The position numbers and the translations under genes were made by a program. A DNA stretch of 19,753 nt from CAZLYK01 sp964563495. Its GTDB lineage: Bacteria; Acidobacteriota; Blastocatellia; RBC074. A model generated the notes under the pieces. The model was not told the origin of the DNA. It did no database searches and saw only the letters and a list, made by a program, of their open reading frames with translations. Positions 1 to 7,942 of the stretch are shown one piece after another. Each line of letters begins with the position of its first letter. Within the stretch, counting starts at the first letter, position 1. The stretch spans positions 1-19,753 of the forward strand of contig CAZLYK010000094.1 of NCBI GenBank assembly GCA_964563495.1, written 5' to 3'.

Positions 1-56
1 TTTGACAAGCCATGGCTTGTCAAATCCTGCAGAAATCCTCTCAATCCCGTCGATTA
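1..56. repeat. Partial CAGGATT-type inverted repeat (copy A) ending in a palindrome
   Basis: Positions 23-56 match one arm of the repeat family seen complete at 13560-13665 (same order of ATCCTG units, same CGATTA terminus). Positions 1-24 are a perfect palindrome with the 12-base half TTTGACAAGCCA, cut by the window edge. Read on the minus strand, the arm begins exactly at the TAA stop of the NuoI-like gene (54-56) and runs downstream of it, as in the other copies. The palindrome probably means that the second arm lies just outside the window. It could be a 3'-end hairpin of the OFOR/NuoI transcript, or a fold-back artefact at a contig end. Confidence 0.65.
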
Positions 57-614
57 CTTCAACACGATATTGAGCTTATCCATCTTCTGCTTTGCGGCCA
101 GATGGCGTTGATTCTGGTTTGGCGTGACGTCGGGTTCACGCCATTTGTTGGCGAGCAGAAAATCCTTGTCTTTGACCATCTCTCCCGGAGTGTAGACCGC
201 CCATTCGAAGTTATGGCCGTGGTTGATCGCGTCGGTCGGGCAGGCATCGACGCAGAATCCGCAGAGGATACAGCGGCCGTAATCGATCTGGTAGACCTTG
301 GCGTAGCGATGGTCCTGGCCGATCCGTTCGGAGTAGGGACGTGGGTCTTCGGCGCCCTCGATGTAGATGGCGTCCGCCGGACATGCCGCCGCGCAGAGAA
401 AGCAGGAGACGCATTTCTCTTTGCCGTCTTCGTCGACGTCCAGGAAATGTTCTCCCCGGAAGCGGCGGTAGATCTGGACCGGTTCCTCAGGATAACTGAC
501 CGTTTCCTTCCTGGTCGGAATATGGCTGAGCGTGACGCTCATTCCCTGCGCCGTCGTGCGCGCCACATCGACCACTTCCTTAACCACGTTGACGAGATCT
601 GAAAGTATGGACAT
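54..614 (-). CDS. nuoI: NuoI-like 2x[4Fe-4S] ferredoxin subunit
   Basis: 186 aa, the usual length for complex I subunit I (23 kDa TYKY type). Two classical 4Fe-4S motifs are visible: C68xxC71xxC74xxxC78P and C115xxC118xxC121xxxC125P. Family signatures include YPEEP then RFRGEH before the first motif, and IDYGRCILCGFCVDACPTDAI over the second. In complex I this subunit carries clusters N6a and N6b, which pass electrons toward the quinone site. Here it is the last gene of an operon with two 2-oxoacid:ferredoxin oxidoreductase subunits, starting 15 nt after the beta-subunit stop, so it may accept electrons from that enzyme or carry them to complex I. No clear Shine-Dalgarno site precedes the ATG, so translation may be coupled to the beta subunit. 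No other nuo gene is visible in the window. The stop codon lies at the edge of repeat copy A. Confidence 0.88.
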   Translation of the reverse strand: MSILSDLVNVVKEVVDVARTTAQGMSVTLSHIPTRKETVSYPEEPVQIYRRFRGEHFLDVDEDGKEKCVSCFLCAAACPADAIYIEGAEDPRPYSERIGQDHRYAKVYQIDYGRCILCGFCVDACPTDAINHGHNFEWAVYTPGEMVKDKDFLLANKWREPDVTPNQNQRHLAAKQKMDKLNIVLK

Positions 615-629
615 AGGATGGCTATCTAA

Positions 630-1658
630 TCAGTTAATTACCCAGGTTTCCCCGCTGTCGATCAATTTCTCCAGGTTGCCGGGGCCCCTGGTCTCGATCG
701 CCGACGAGATCTGGTGGACGAGCATATCTTCGTAGGTCGGTCTGACCAGCGAGCGAAAGACTCCAACCGGGACGGGATATTCCGGAAACTGCATTCTGCC
801 CAGAATGTAAGATAGATTCGGCTCGTGGGCATTTTCGTCGTGCACCATGATGTCATCAATGGTCACGCCGTTTTCACCGATCGTGACAATCTCCGGCGTC
901 ACGCCTCTGAGCCGGATGCCCTTATCTCTGTTCTTGCCGAAGACGAGTGGCTTGTCGTGCTCGAGGTGGATCATGCGGTCTTCCTTGACTTCGCGTTCGG
1001 CGAAGGGTTTGAACGCGGCGTCATTGAAGATGTTGCAATTCTGATAGACTTCCAGGAAGCCCGATCCTTTGTGTCCGGCCAGCCGCTCGATCATCGCCGC
1101 GAGGTGCTTTGGGTCGACGTCCATCGAGCGGGCGACGAAGGTAGCTTCGGCGGCGAAAGCCAGGCTGAGCGGGTTGATCGGGTAGTCGATCGTCCCCATC
1201 GGGGCCGACTTATTTTTCTTGCCGAGCTCTGAGGTCGGCGAATACTGCCCCTTCGTCAAGCCGTAAATCCGGTTGTTGAAGAGGATGATCTTGATATCCA
1301 GATTGCGGCGCAGCGCGTGGATGAAATGGTTGCCGCCGATCGAGAGCGCATCCCCGTCACCGGTGATAACCCAGACGCACAGGTCGGGATTGGCCGCCTT
1401 GACGCCCGTCGCAAAGGCCGGCGCGCGACCGTGGATGGTATGGAAGCCGTAGGTGTTCATGTAGTAGGGAAAGCGACTGGAGCAGCCGATTCCCGAGATG
1501 AAGACGATCTTCTCCCTGGGTATGCCGAGATCAGGCATGACCTTCTGGACCTGAGCCAGAATCGAATAATCGCCGCAGCCGGGGCACCAGCGCACTTCCT
1601 GATCGGTCTGGAAATCCTTGCGCGTCAGCTTGACCCCTGTATTTCCGTTTTCACTCAT
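630..1658 (-). CDS. korB: 2-oxoacid:ferredoxin oxidoreductase, beta subunit (TPP-binding)
   Basis: 342 aa. This subunit binds thiamine diphosphate and one [4Fe-4S] cluster and, with the alpha/gamma subunit, oxidatively decarboxylates a 2-oxoacid (typically 2-oxoglutarate) to an acyl-CoA while reducing ferredoxin. Visible evidence: WCPGCGDY with C25 and C28, IGCSSR with C59 and QNCNIFND with C208 form the usual four cluster cysteines. The TPP/Mg motif is GDGD at 100-103 followed by NN at 128-129, and YGLTKGQYSPTS matches the family. The length is that of the longer aerobic-type KorB rather than the shorter beta subunit of strict anaerobes. An AGGA-type ribosome site lies about 11 nt before the ATG. 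It sits 56 nt after korA and 15 nt before the NuoI-like gene. The exact substrate (2-oxoglutarate or pyruvate) cannot be fixed from sequence alone. Confidence 0.93.
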   Translation of the reverse strand: MSENGNTGVKLTRKDFQTDQEVRWCPGCGDYSILAQVQKVMPDLGIPREKIVFISGIGCSSRFPYYMNTYGFHTIHGRAPAFATGVKAANPDLCVWVITGDGDALSIGGNHFIHALRRNLDIKIILFNNRIYGLTKGQYSPTSELGKKNKSAPMGTIDYPINPLSLAFAAEATFVARSMDVDPKHLAAMIERLAGHKGSGFLEVYQNCNIFNDAAFKPFAEREVKEDRMIHLEHDKPLVFGKNRDKGIRLRGVTPEIVTIGENGVTIDDIMVHDENAHEPNLSYILGRMQFPEYPVPVGVFRSLVRPTYEDMLVHQISSAIETRGPGNLEKLIDSGETWVIN

Positions 1659-1714
1659 TTTGATCTTCCTGTTGAATCGTCTTAAACCTTGACAACTCTG
1701 TCTATCATCAAAGC

Positions 1715-3628
<1,914 letters not shown>

Positions 3629-3906
3629 TGATTTTTTTGGGGCAAATAACCATTTATCTGCTCAGCGCCCTGGGTCGCCAATGCGCTGTTCCAACAGTTT
3701 ACTCTTTTCTCCTTCATTATGCACCTCCGACCTCAAGGTCAACCATGCCCATCGGGCGCGGCGACGCTGAGCAAAAAAAGTTGGGGTGTTTGATTGAGAG
3801 GTTCCGAGTTCGCCATTTGGTTATGCCAAGTTGTAACCGAGAAAATAATATCACGCCCCCTCGCAAACCGCACGCCATTTTGACGGCAAAAGAGCCGGGC
3901 TTCTCG
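3629..3906. other. Intergenic region upstream of korA
   Basis: This 278-bp gap between the MauE/thioredoxin gene and korA (both minus strand) must hold the korA promoter if the two are not cotranscribed. I see the small ORF described separately. A short dyad, GACCT-CA-AGGTC, lies at 3729-3740 directly next to the GGAGG site and could hide or expose it in RNA or act as an operator. On the minus strand TTGACC lies upstream of CATAAT, but that -10 would overlap the small ORF start, so I do not call it as a promoter. No convincing terminator is seen after 3907. Confidence 0.4.
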
Positions 3907-4869
3907 TCACTCATCACTATTAATGACTGAGGGGACAGCGCCGTCCCAGATCTTGAGCACCACTCCATCGCGAACCAGCATGATGCGCGGCGTCTTGCCG
4001 CGCTCGAAGAGACGCATGAAATCGTCATAGCCGATCCGGCCGATGGGAAATTTCGGGTTGAAATTCTGCTTGAAGAGCCTGACGTCATCGGCGCTGTTCG
4101 AGCAGAGCGCGACCACGGCCGGTTGACCGCCACGCGCTTCCGATAGTTGATTGAGCGAGGGGACACTCTCCTGACAATGAGTACACCATGTATCTATCAG
4201 CGCGACGATGTACCGCCCGTGGTTGAGATCGGCCTCCAAATCCGAGACTTTGAGGCCGGCGAACGGTCTGGGGCGGTCCGATTGCGCCTGCAACCGGACC
4301 AGCGGATCGCTCGACTGGCGCGGGCTGTTGCTGGCCAGCACAGTCAGCGAGATCCCGACCAGGACCGAGGTCACAATCGCTCCGAGCCGCCATCGTAAAA
4401 ATCGGGCCGGTTCGCGCCGGCTGAGCAGCCGGGAAACGACGATGAGAGAGAGCAAACCCAGATCTTCCAGCAGCGCCTCCGCCGGGGTTCGCTTGACCCA
4501 CGAACCGAAACAGCCGCAATCCTCAGTCGCACCGCTAGACCAGGCCCACCCGACCATGGCGATGAAGACCAGAAACAGGACGATCGTCGCCGGGATCGCG
4601 ATCCGGCGTTTGTACCCGGCGATCAGCGCCGCCCCGAGCGCGCACTCGACCGCAATCATGACCCAGGCGGCGACTTTGATTAAGACCGGAGCGCTGATCA
4701 GCTTGTAATCGGAGATTTGCTGAATGAAATCGAGCGGCTGGTAGGCTTTTAACAACCCCGCCGCCAGCAAAATCAGGCCAACCCCGGCCTCCAGGAAGCG
4801 CGACATCGCGACGCGCCAATTCAAACCGCCCTGCCCTTCTCCCTGCGCTAAGCTGTCCTCTCTCGACAT
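3907..4869 (-). CDS. MauE/DoxX-type membrane domain fused to thioredoxin-like domain
   Basis: 320 aa. Residues about 20-180 carry several hydrophobic helices with the MauE-type hallmarks GLLKAYQP (38-45) and DCGCFG (117-122). Residues about 200-320 form a TlpA-like thioredoxin fold with WCTHC (C229, C232) and the cis-proline region KTP (292-294). MauE proteins are thought to support disulfide formation or redox maturation of exported proteins, so an in-line membrane redox relay between the DCGC pair and the CTHC pair is likely, with the thioredoxin domain outside the membrane. Partner and direction of electron flow are unknown. The start is strongly supported by AGGAGGAG a few nt before the ATG. 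It is transcribed divergently from the SufR-like gene, with a perfect dyad over its likely -10 region, so control by that regulator is a reasonable guess. Confidence 0.8.
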   Translation of the reverse strand: MSREDSLAQGEGQGGLNWRVAMSRFLEAGVGLILLAAGLLKAYQPLDFIQQISDYKLISAPVLIKVAAWVMIAVECALGAALIAGYKRRIAIPATIVLFLVFIAMVGWAWSSGATEDCGCFGSWVKRTPAEALLEDLGLLSLIVVSRLLSRREPARFLRWRLGAIVTSVLVGISLTVLASNSPRQSSDPLVRLQAQSDRPRPFAGLKVSDLEADLNHGRYIVALIDTWCTHCQESVPSLNQLSEARGGQPAVVALCSNSADDVRLFKQNFNPKFPIGRIGYDDFMRLFERGKTPRIMLVRDGVVLKIWDGAVPSVINSDE

Positions 4870-4880
4870 GATCTCCTCCT

Positions 4881-4901
4881 TTACTATCCAGATAATAGTA
4901 A
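4881..4901. promoter_or_regulatory. Perfect inverted repeat, candidate operator
   Basis: TTACTAT - 7 nt - ATAGTAA is a perfect dyad lying 12 nt upstream of the MauE/thioredoxin ATG. On the minus strand it overlaps the best -10 candidates (TACTAT at 4900-4895 or TATTAT at 4897-4892), with a possible -35 TTGAAT at 4922-4917. A dyad on a -10 box between divergent genes, one coding for a winged-helix regulator, is a typical operator position. The sequence does not resemble the cyanobacterial SufR box I know, so the binding protein is unproven. Confidence 0.5.
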
Positions 4902-4954
4902 TAGTAGAAGAGATTTATTCAAGCCGCAAAATGAGCTGATCGATGATCGACACC

Positions 4955-4979
4955 GGTTTCGGCTTTTGGAAACCAAAAA
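4955..4979. promoter_or_regulatory. Nested dyads just upstream of the sufR-like -35 box
   Basis: Two overlapping inverted repeats are visible: GGTTTC - 8 nt - GAAACC (4955-4974) and TTTTGG - AAA - CCAAAA (4964-4978). They end two or three bases before the TTGACA at 4981. This is a plausible site for autoregulation of the downstream regulator, but it is short and may be chance. Confidence 0.35.
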
Positions 4980-4980
4980 G

Positions 4981-5010
4981 TTGACAAAATCCGCTTCGAC
5001 CTTCTATCAT
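4981..5010 (+). promoter_or_regulatory. Sigma70-like promoter of the sufR-like gene
   Basis: A consensus TTGACA -35 box (4981-4986) is followed after 18 nt by TATCAT (5005-5010). The expected transcription start, about 7 nt further on, falls on or next to the GTG at 5017. This suggests a leaderless mRNA and argues against any start codon upstream of the promoter. Confidence 0.6.
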
Positions 5011-5016
5011 CGGTGT

Positions 5017-5706
5017 GTGAAAGTGGCGTCGGTCGAAAACATACTGAAGGAATCGCGCAGCGCGATCATCGAACTGCTCAAGATCAACGGCGGGATGAGT
5101 GTCGAGCAGCTGGCGCGGGAGCTGGACGTCTCGAAAGTCTGCGTCCGGCGGCATCTGAGCCTGCTCGAAAGCGACGGGCTGATCTGTTATCAAGAGGAGA
5201 GGCGCGATCGCGGCCGGCCGAGATTTATCTATCGTCTGACTGATAAGGCGTGCTGCCTCTTCCCGCATATTTACGATGTATTTGCCAAGGAAGTCCTGGT
5301 TCAGATCGAACGCCGGTTCGGCGATGACGGGTTGCGAGATGTATTCAGCGCGCGGGCCGATGATCTGATCTCGCAATTGAAGGCAGAGCTCGAAGGGCTC
5401 AGTTTTGACGAGCGCGTCAAGGGGCTGGCGAGGGCGATCAACGCCAGGGGTTATCTGGCGGACGCGCGGCGATTGAAGGATGGGACCTATCGCCTGCGCC
5501 AACGCAACTGCCCGACGGAAAATGTGGCGGTATCTTATCCGCGGCTGTGCGAAGAGGAAGTGCGGGTTTACCGCGAATCGCTCGGCTGCGAGGTGGTCCG
5601 CGAATGCCGGATTGCCGATGGCGCGCAGTCCTGTCAGTTTCGCGTCGTCCCGGCTTTTCTGTCAAAGGAGAAAATAGACGGGATTAACCGGATTTCAGCG
5701 GATTAA
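5017..5706 (+). CDS. SufR-type Fe-S-sensing winged-helix transcriptional regulator
   Basis: 229 aa from GTG 5017. An open frame begins at TTG 4966, but that start would lie upstream of the promoter, and no ribosome site supports either, so a leaderless GTG is preferred. Residues about 15-75 form a winged helix (MSVEQLARELDVSKVCVRRH, then the wing GRPRFIYRLT). The C-terminal half has C165-x12-C178-x27-C206, the spacing I recall for the cluster cysteines of cyanobacterial SufR, in the context RNCPTENVA and PRLCEEE; C191 and C197 are additional. SufR holds [4Fe-4S] clusters and represses Fe-S assembly genes. The next genes encode ApbC and an A-type carrier, which fits. The last ten residues and the stop are encoded by repeat copy B, so the native C-terminus was probably altered by it. 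Confidence 0.8.
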   Translation: MKVASVENILKESRSAIIELLKINGGMSVEQLARELDVSKVCVRRHLSLLESDGLICYQEERRDRGRPRFIYRLTDKACCLFPHIYDVFAKEVLVQIERRFGDDGLRDVFSARADDLISQLKAELEGLSFDERVKGLARAINARGYLADARRLKDGTYRLRQRNCPTENVAVSYPRLCEEEVRVYRESLGCEVVRECRIADGAQSCQFRVVPAFLSKEKIDGINRISAD

Positions 5707-5763
5707 GCAGGATTAAAGACAAAGTAAGCAGAATATCATCCTGTTTATCCTGTCTATTTTCCC
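5668..5763. repeat. CAGGATT-type inverted repeat (copy B)
   Basis: Arms 5668-5693 and 5738-5763 are inverted copies, 26 nt each with four mismatches, opening with AAAATAGAC and closing with GTCTATTTT. The left side carries four GGATT units (up to about 5715), the right side two, so this copy is shortened on the right. The left arm lies inside the 3' end of the sufR-like gene and encodes its final residues and TAA stop. The hairpin lies between sufR-like and apbC-like genes and could attenuate read-through. Confidence 0.75.
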
Positions 5764-5808
5764 CAATGATCTACTCGTTTGAGAGAAGACTGTGGTAAGG
5801 AGAATTGG

Positions 5809-6897
5809 ATGGCTCAAAGTCCGATCACGGAGGAGATGATTCTGAGCGCGCTTCGCGCGGTCAAGGATCCCGACCTGCACAAAGACATCGTCACGCTCAA
5901 TATGATCCGCGACCTGGCGATCTGCGGAGGGATTGTCGGTTTTCGGTTTGTCCTGACGACCCCGGCCTGTCCCGTCCGAGATCAGCTCAAGTTCGCGGCG
6001 GAAAAGGCCGTCATGGCAGTTCCGGGCGTCGAGCGTGTCGAAGTCAAGATGGATGCCGAGGTGCCGAAGGCCCGCGGGATGATCGATAAGATGGAGATCG
6101 AGGGGATCAAGCATATTATTGCCGTCAGTTCCGGCAAGGGAGGCGTAGGCAAATCGACCATCGCGGTCAATCTGGCGGTCTCACTGGGGCTCATGGGCGC
6201 CAAAGTCGGGATCTTGGATACGGACGTCTATGGCCCGAATGTCCCGATCATGATGGGCGGCAGGGATATGCCGGCCATGAAGGGAAACTTCATCCTCCCG
6301 CCGGTCTATCACGGCGTCAAGACCATGTCGATCGGATTGCTCAACCCGGGCGATAAAGCGGTCGTCTGGCGCGGCCCGATGTTGCATTCGGCCGTCTCGC
6401 AATTTCTTCGCCAGGTCGAATGGGGTGAACTCGACTACCTGGTGGTCGATATGCCGCCGGGAACTGGCGACGTGCAGTTGAGCCTGGCGCAGATGGTCTC
6501 GATCGCCGGCGCGGTTCTGGTGACGACCCCGCAAGAAGTCGCCCTGAGCGATGTCCGCAAGGCCTACAACATGTTCGATCAACTTCATGTCCCGAGCCTG
6601 GGGATCGTCGAGAACATGAGTTATTTCGAGTGTGCACACGGCGAGAAGTATTTCATTTTCGGAAACGGCGGCGGAGAGGCGCTGGCTGAACGCTACGGCG
6701 TTCCATTCCTGGGCGCGGTTCCGATCGCCATGAATATACGCGAGGGCGGCGATCTGGGCGTCCCGATCGTGATCTCTCAACCCGGCAGCCCACAGGCAAT
6801 GGCGCTGCAGAACGTCGCCCAGAATGTCGCGGCGCAGGTGAGCATCGAGGCGATCAGAGCGAACAAGGCCCTGCCCGTCCTCAACCTGAAGAAGTAA
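5809..6897 (+). CDS. apbC: ApbC/Mrp (NBP35-family) P-loop Fe-S cluster carrier
   Basis: 362 aa from ATG 5809, with AAGGAG at 5797-5802; the frame upstream to TTG 5779 has no such support. Residues 1-85 form a MIP18/DUF59 domain with the conserved TTPACPVRD (C54). The deviant Walker A GKGGVGKST is at 109-117, with DTDVYGPN and the Walker B-like DMPPGTGD further on. ApbC/Mrp proteins hold a [4Fe-4S] cluster at the dimer interface and hand it to apo-proteins using ATP. The usual CxxC after NMSYF is not intact: this protein reads ECAHGEKYFIFG, with C275 but no second cysteine. Either cluster binding differs or another residue replaces it. It stands between a SufR-like regulator and an A-type carrier, matching a role in Fe-S assembly. 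Confidence 0.93.
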   Translation: MAQSPITEEMILSALRAVKDPDLHKDIVTLNMIRDLAICGGIVGFRFVLTTPACPVRDQLKFAAEKAVMAVPGVERVEVKMDAEVPKARGMIDKMEIEGIKHIIAVSSGKGGVGKSTIAVNLAVSLGLMGAKVGILDTDVYGPNVPIMMGGRDMPAMKGNFILPPVYHGVKTMSIGLLNPGDKAVVWRGPMLHSAVSQFLRQVEWGELDYLVVDMPPGTGDVQLSLAQMVSIAGAVLVTTPQEVALSDVRKAYNMFDQLHVPSLGIVENMSYFECAHGEKYFIFGNGGGEALAERYGVPFLGAVPIAMNIREGGDLGVPIVISQPGSPQAMALQNVAQNVAAQVSIEAIRANKALPVLNLKK

Positions 6898-6898
6898 T

Positions 6899-6927
6899 TT
6901 GACGAGGGTTTAAGCGCTCGTTATTAT
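6899..6927 (+). promoter_or_regulatory. Sigma70-like promoter for the A-type carrier gene
   Basis: TTGACG (6899-6904), a 17-nt spacer and TATTAT (6922-6927) form a strong promoter match right after the apbC stop. The spacer holds a short dyad, ACGAG...CTCGT. It implies a 5' leader of about 125 nt before the ATG at 7060. That leader contains a run of eight T residues near 6971 but no clear stem before it. Confidence 0.55.
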
Positions 6928-7059
6928 CAAGGGCTGATTGCAGTTGCGGCGATCGACCTTTCATCCTGCTTTTTTTTGACATGATCCAGAGACCGGTCAT
7001 CGTCGGTGATCCGGCGGCCGGCGGCAATACAGATTGAAACAGCAAAGGAGAATCAGACA

Positions 7060-7389
7060 ATGAATTTAACCATCACCGATAACGCGGCGAGCGAGGTCAG
7101 AAAATTCCTCGAAACAGAGAATGTCGGCAGCGACGGCGGCTTGCGCGTGCGCGTTGTTCCCGGCGGATGCTCGGGCTTCCAATATGCGATGAACATTGAA
7201 GAGACCCCACAGGCCACCGATGAGGTAATCGAGACCAGCGGCCTGCGAGTTTTTGTAGATATGTTCAGCGCCCAGTACCTGGACAACGTGCAGATCGATT
7301 TCGTCAACAGCGTCATGGGCTCGGGCTTCACCTTTAACAACCCGAACGCGACCGGCGGCTGCGGGTGCGGCACCTCATTCACCGCCTAA
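7060..7389 (+). CDS. erpA: A-type iron-sulfur carrier (IscA/ErpA/SufA family)
   Basis: 109 aa, the normal size for the family. The three conserved cysteines are visible as C37 (GGCSGFQY) and C101, C103 (GGCGCG at the C-terminus). These proteins carry [2Fe-2S] or [4Fe-4S] clusters from scaffolds to client enzymes. The start at ATG 7060 is supported by AAAGGAG at 7044-7050; a longer frame from 7006 lacks such a site. A good promoter lies at 6899-6927 and an intrinsic terminator at 7420-7455, so it may be expressed separately from its neighbours. The choice among IscA, ErpA and SufA cannot be made firmly from sequence; the symbol is a best guess. Confidence 0.9.
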   Translation: MNLTITDNAASEVRKFLETENVGSDGGLRVRVVPGGCSGFQYAMNIEETPQATDEVIETSGLRVFVDMFSAQYLDNVQIDFVNSVMGSGFTFNNPNATGGCGCGTSFTA

Positions 7390-7419
7390 GCCGGGAGACA
7401 AATGAATTGATCTATCATG

Positions 7420-7455
7420 ACGGCTCCACGTCACCCGCTGGCAGGAGCCGTTTTT
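7420..7455 (+). terminator. Intrinsic terminator after the A-type carrier gene
   Basis: An 8-bp perfect stem, ACGGCTCC (7420-7427) with GGAGCCGT (7444-7451), encloses a 16-nt loop and is followed by TTTTT (7451-7455). It lies 30 nt after the stop, in the right place to end that transcript before the rubrerythrin gene. Confidence 0.8.
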
Positions 7456-7511
7456 ACTGGCGTTTTGATTTCGGCATCTATCTCATCAGACAAACAATTC
7501 GGAGGATCATC

Positions 7512-7931
7512 ATGGCAGCTTTGGCAGGAACCAAAACACACGAAAATCTGAAGCACGCATTTGCCGGCGAGTCACAGGCGAATCGCCGTTATCTTTATTT
7601 TGCCCGTCAAGCCGACGTCGAGGGTTACCCTGATGTCGCGGGTCTCTTTCGCGATACGGCTGAGGGTGAAACCGGACACGCGCACGGACACATGGACTTC
7701 CTCAAGGAAGTCGGCGATCCGGCAACGGGTGAGCCATTCGGCAACACCGACAAGAACCTCAAGGCGGCGATCGCCGGCGAGACCTATGAATACACGGAGA
7801 TGTATCCCGGGTTTGCCCGAACCGCGCGCGAAGAGGGTTTTGAGGAGATCGCCGAGTGGTTCGAGACTCTCGCGCGCGCCGAGAAATCGCACGCCGGTCG
7901 GTTCCAGAAGGGCCTCGATTCACTCTCCTAA
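7512..7931 (+). CDS. Rubrerythrin-like diiron protein without rubredoxin domain
   Basis: 139 aa from ATG 7512, with GGAGG six nt upstream. It is a four-helix ferritin-like fold with the diiron ligands of rubrerythrin: E20 (AGESQANRRYLYFA), E53 with H56 (EGETGHAH), E90/E93 region (AGETYEYTEMYP) and E124 with H127 (RAEKSHAGRF). Classical rubrerythrins of about 190 aa end in a rubredoxin domain with two CxxC pairs; none exists here, as in sulerythrin-type proteins. The family reduces hydrogen peroxide at the diiron site, so the electrons must come from a separate donor. The next gene, a CCG-domain Fe-S protein, is the obvious candidate. An open frame continues upstream to 7365 but crosses the terminator and is not used. 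Confidence 0.9.
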   Translation: MAALAGTKTHENLKHAFAGESQANRRYLYFARQADVEGYPDVAGLFRDTAEGETGHAHGHMDFLKEVGDPATGEPFGNTDKNLKAAIAGETYEYTEMYPGFARTAREEGFEEIAEWFETLARAEKSHAGRFQKGLDSLS

Positions 7932-7942
7932 GTTAATCGGCT

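Noticed and set aside
12..602. 196-aa plus-strand ORF
   Set aside because: It lies antisense to the NuoI-like gene, whose two ferredoxin motifs are unmistakable; the plus-strand translation shows no domain.
3715..3755. TTGACC...CATAAT promoter for korA on the minus strand
   Set aside because: The spacer is only about 15 nt and the -10 would overlap the ATG of the small ORF, leaving its strong ribosome site untranscribed.
6961..7000. T8 run at 6971 as a terminator before the A-type carrier gene
   Set aside because: No stable stem precedes the T run.
7365..7511. N-terminal extension of rubrerythrin
   Set aside because: The extension would be translated through an intrinsic terminator; ATG 7512 has GGAGG at the right distance and matches the family N-terminus.
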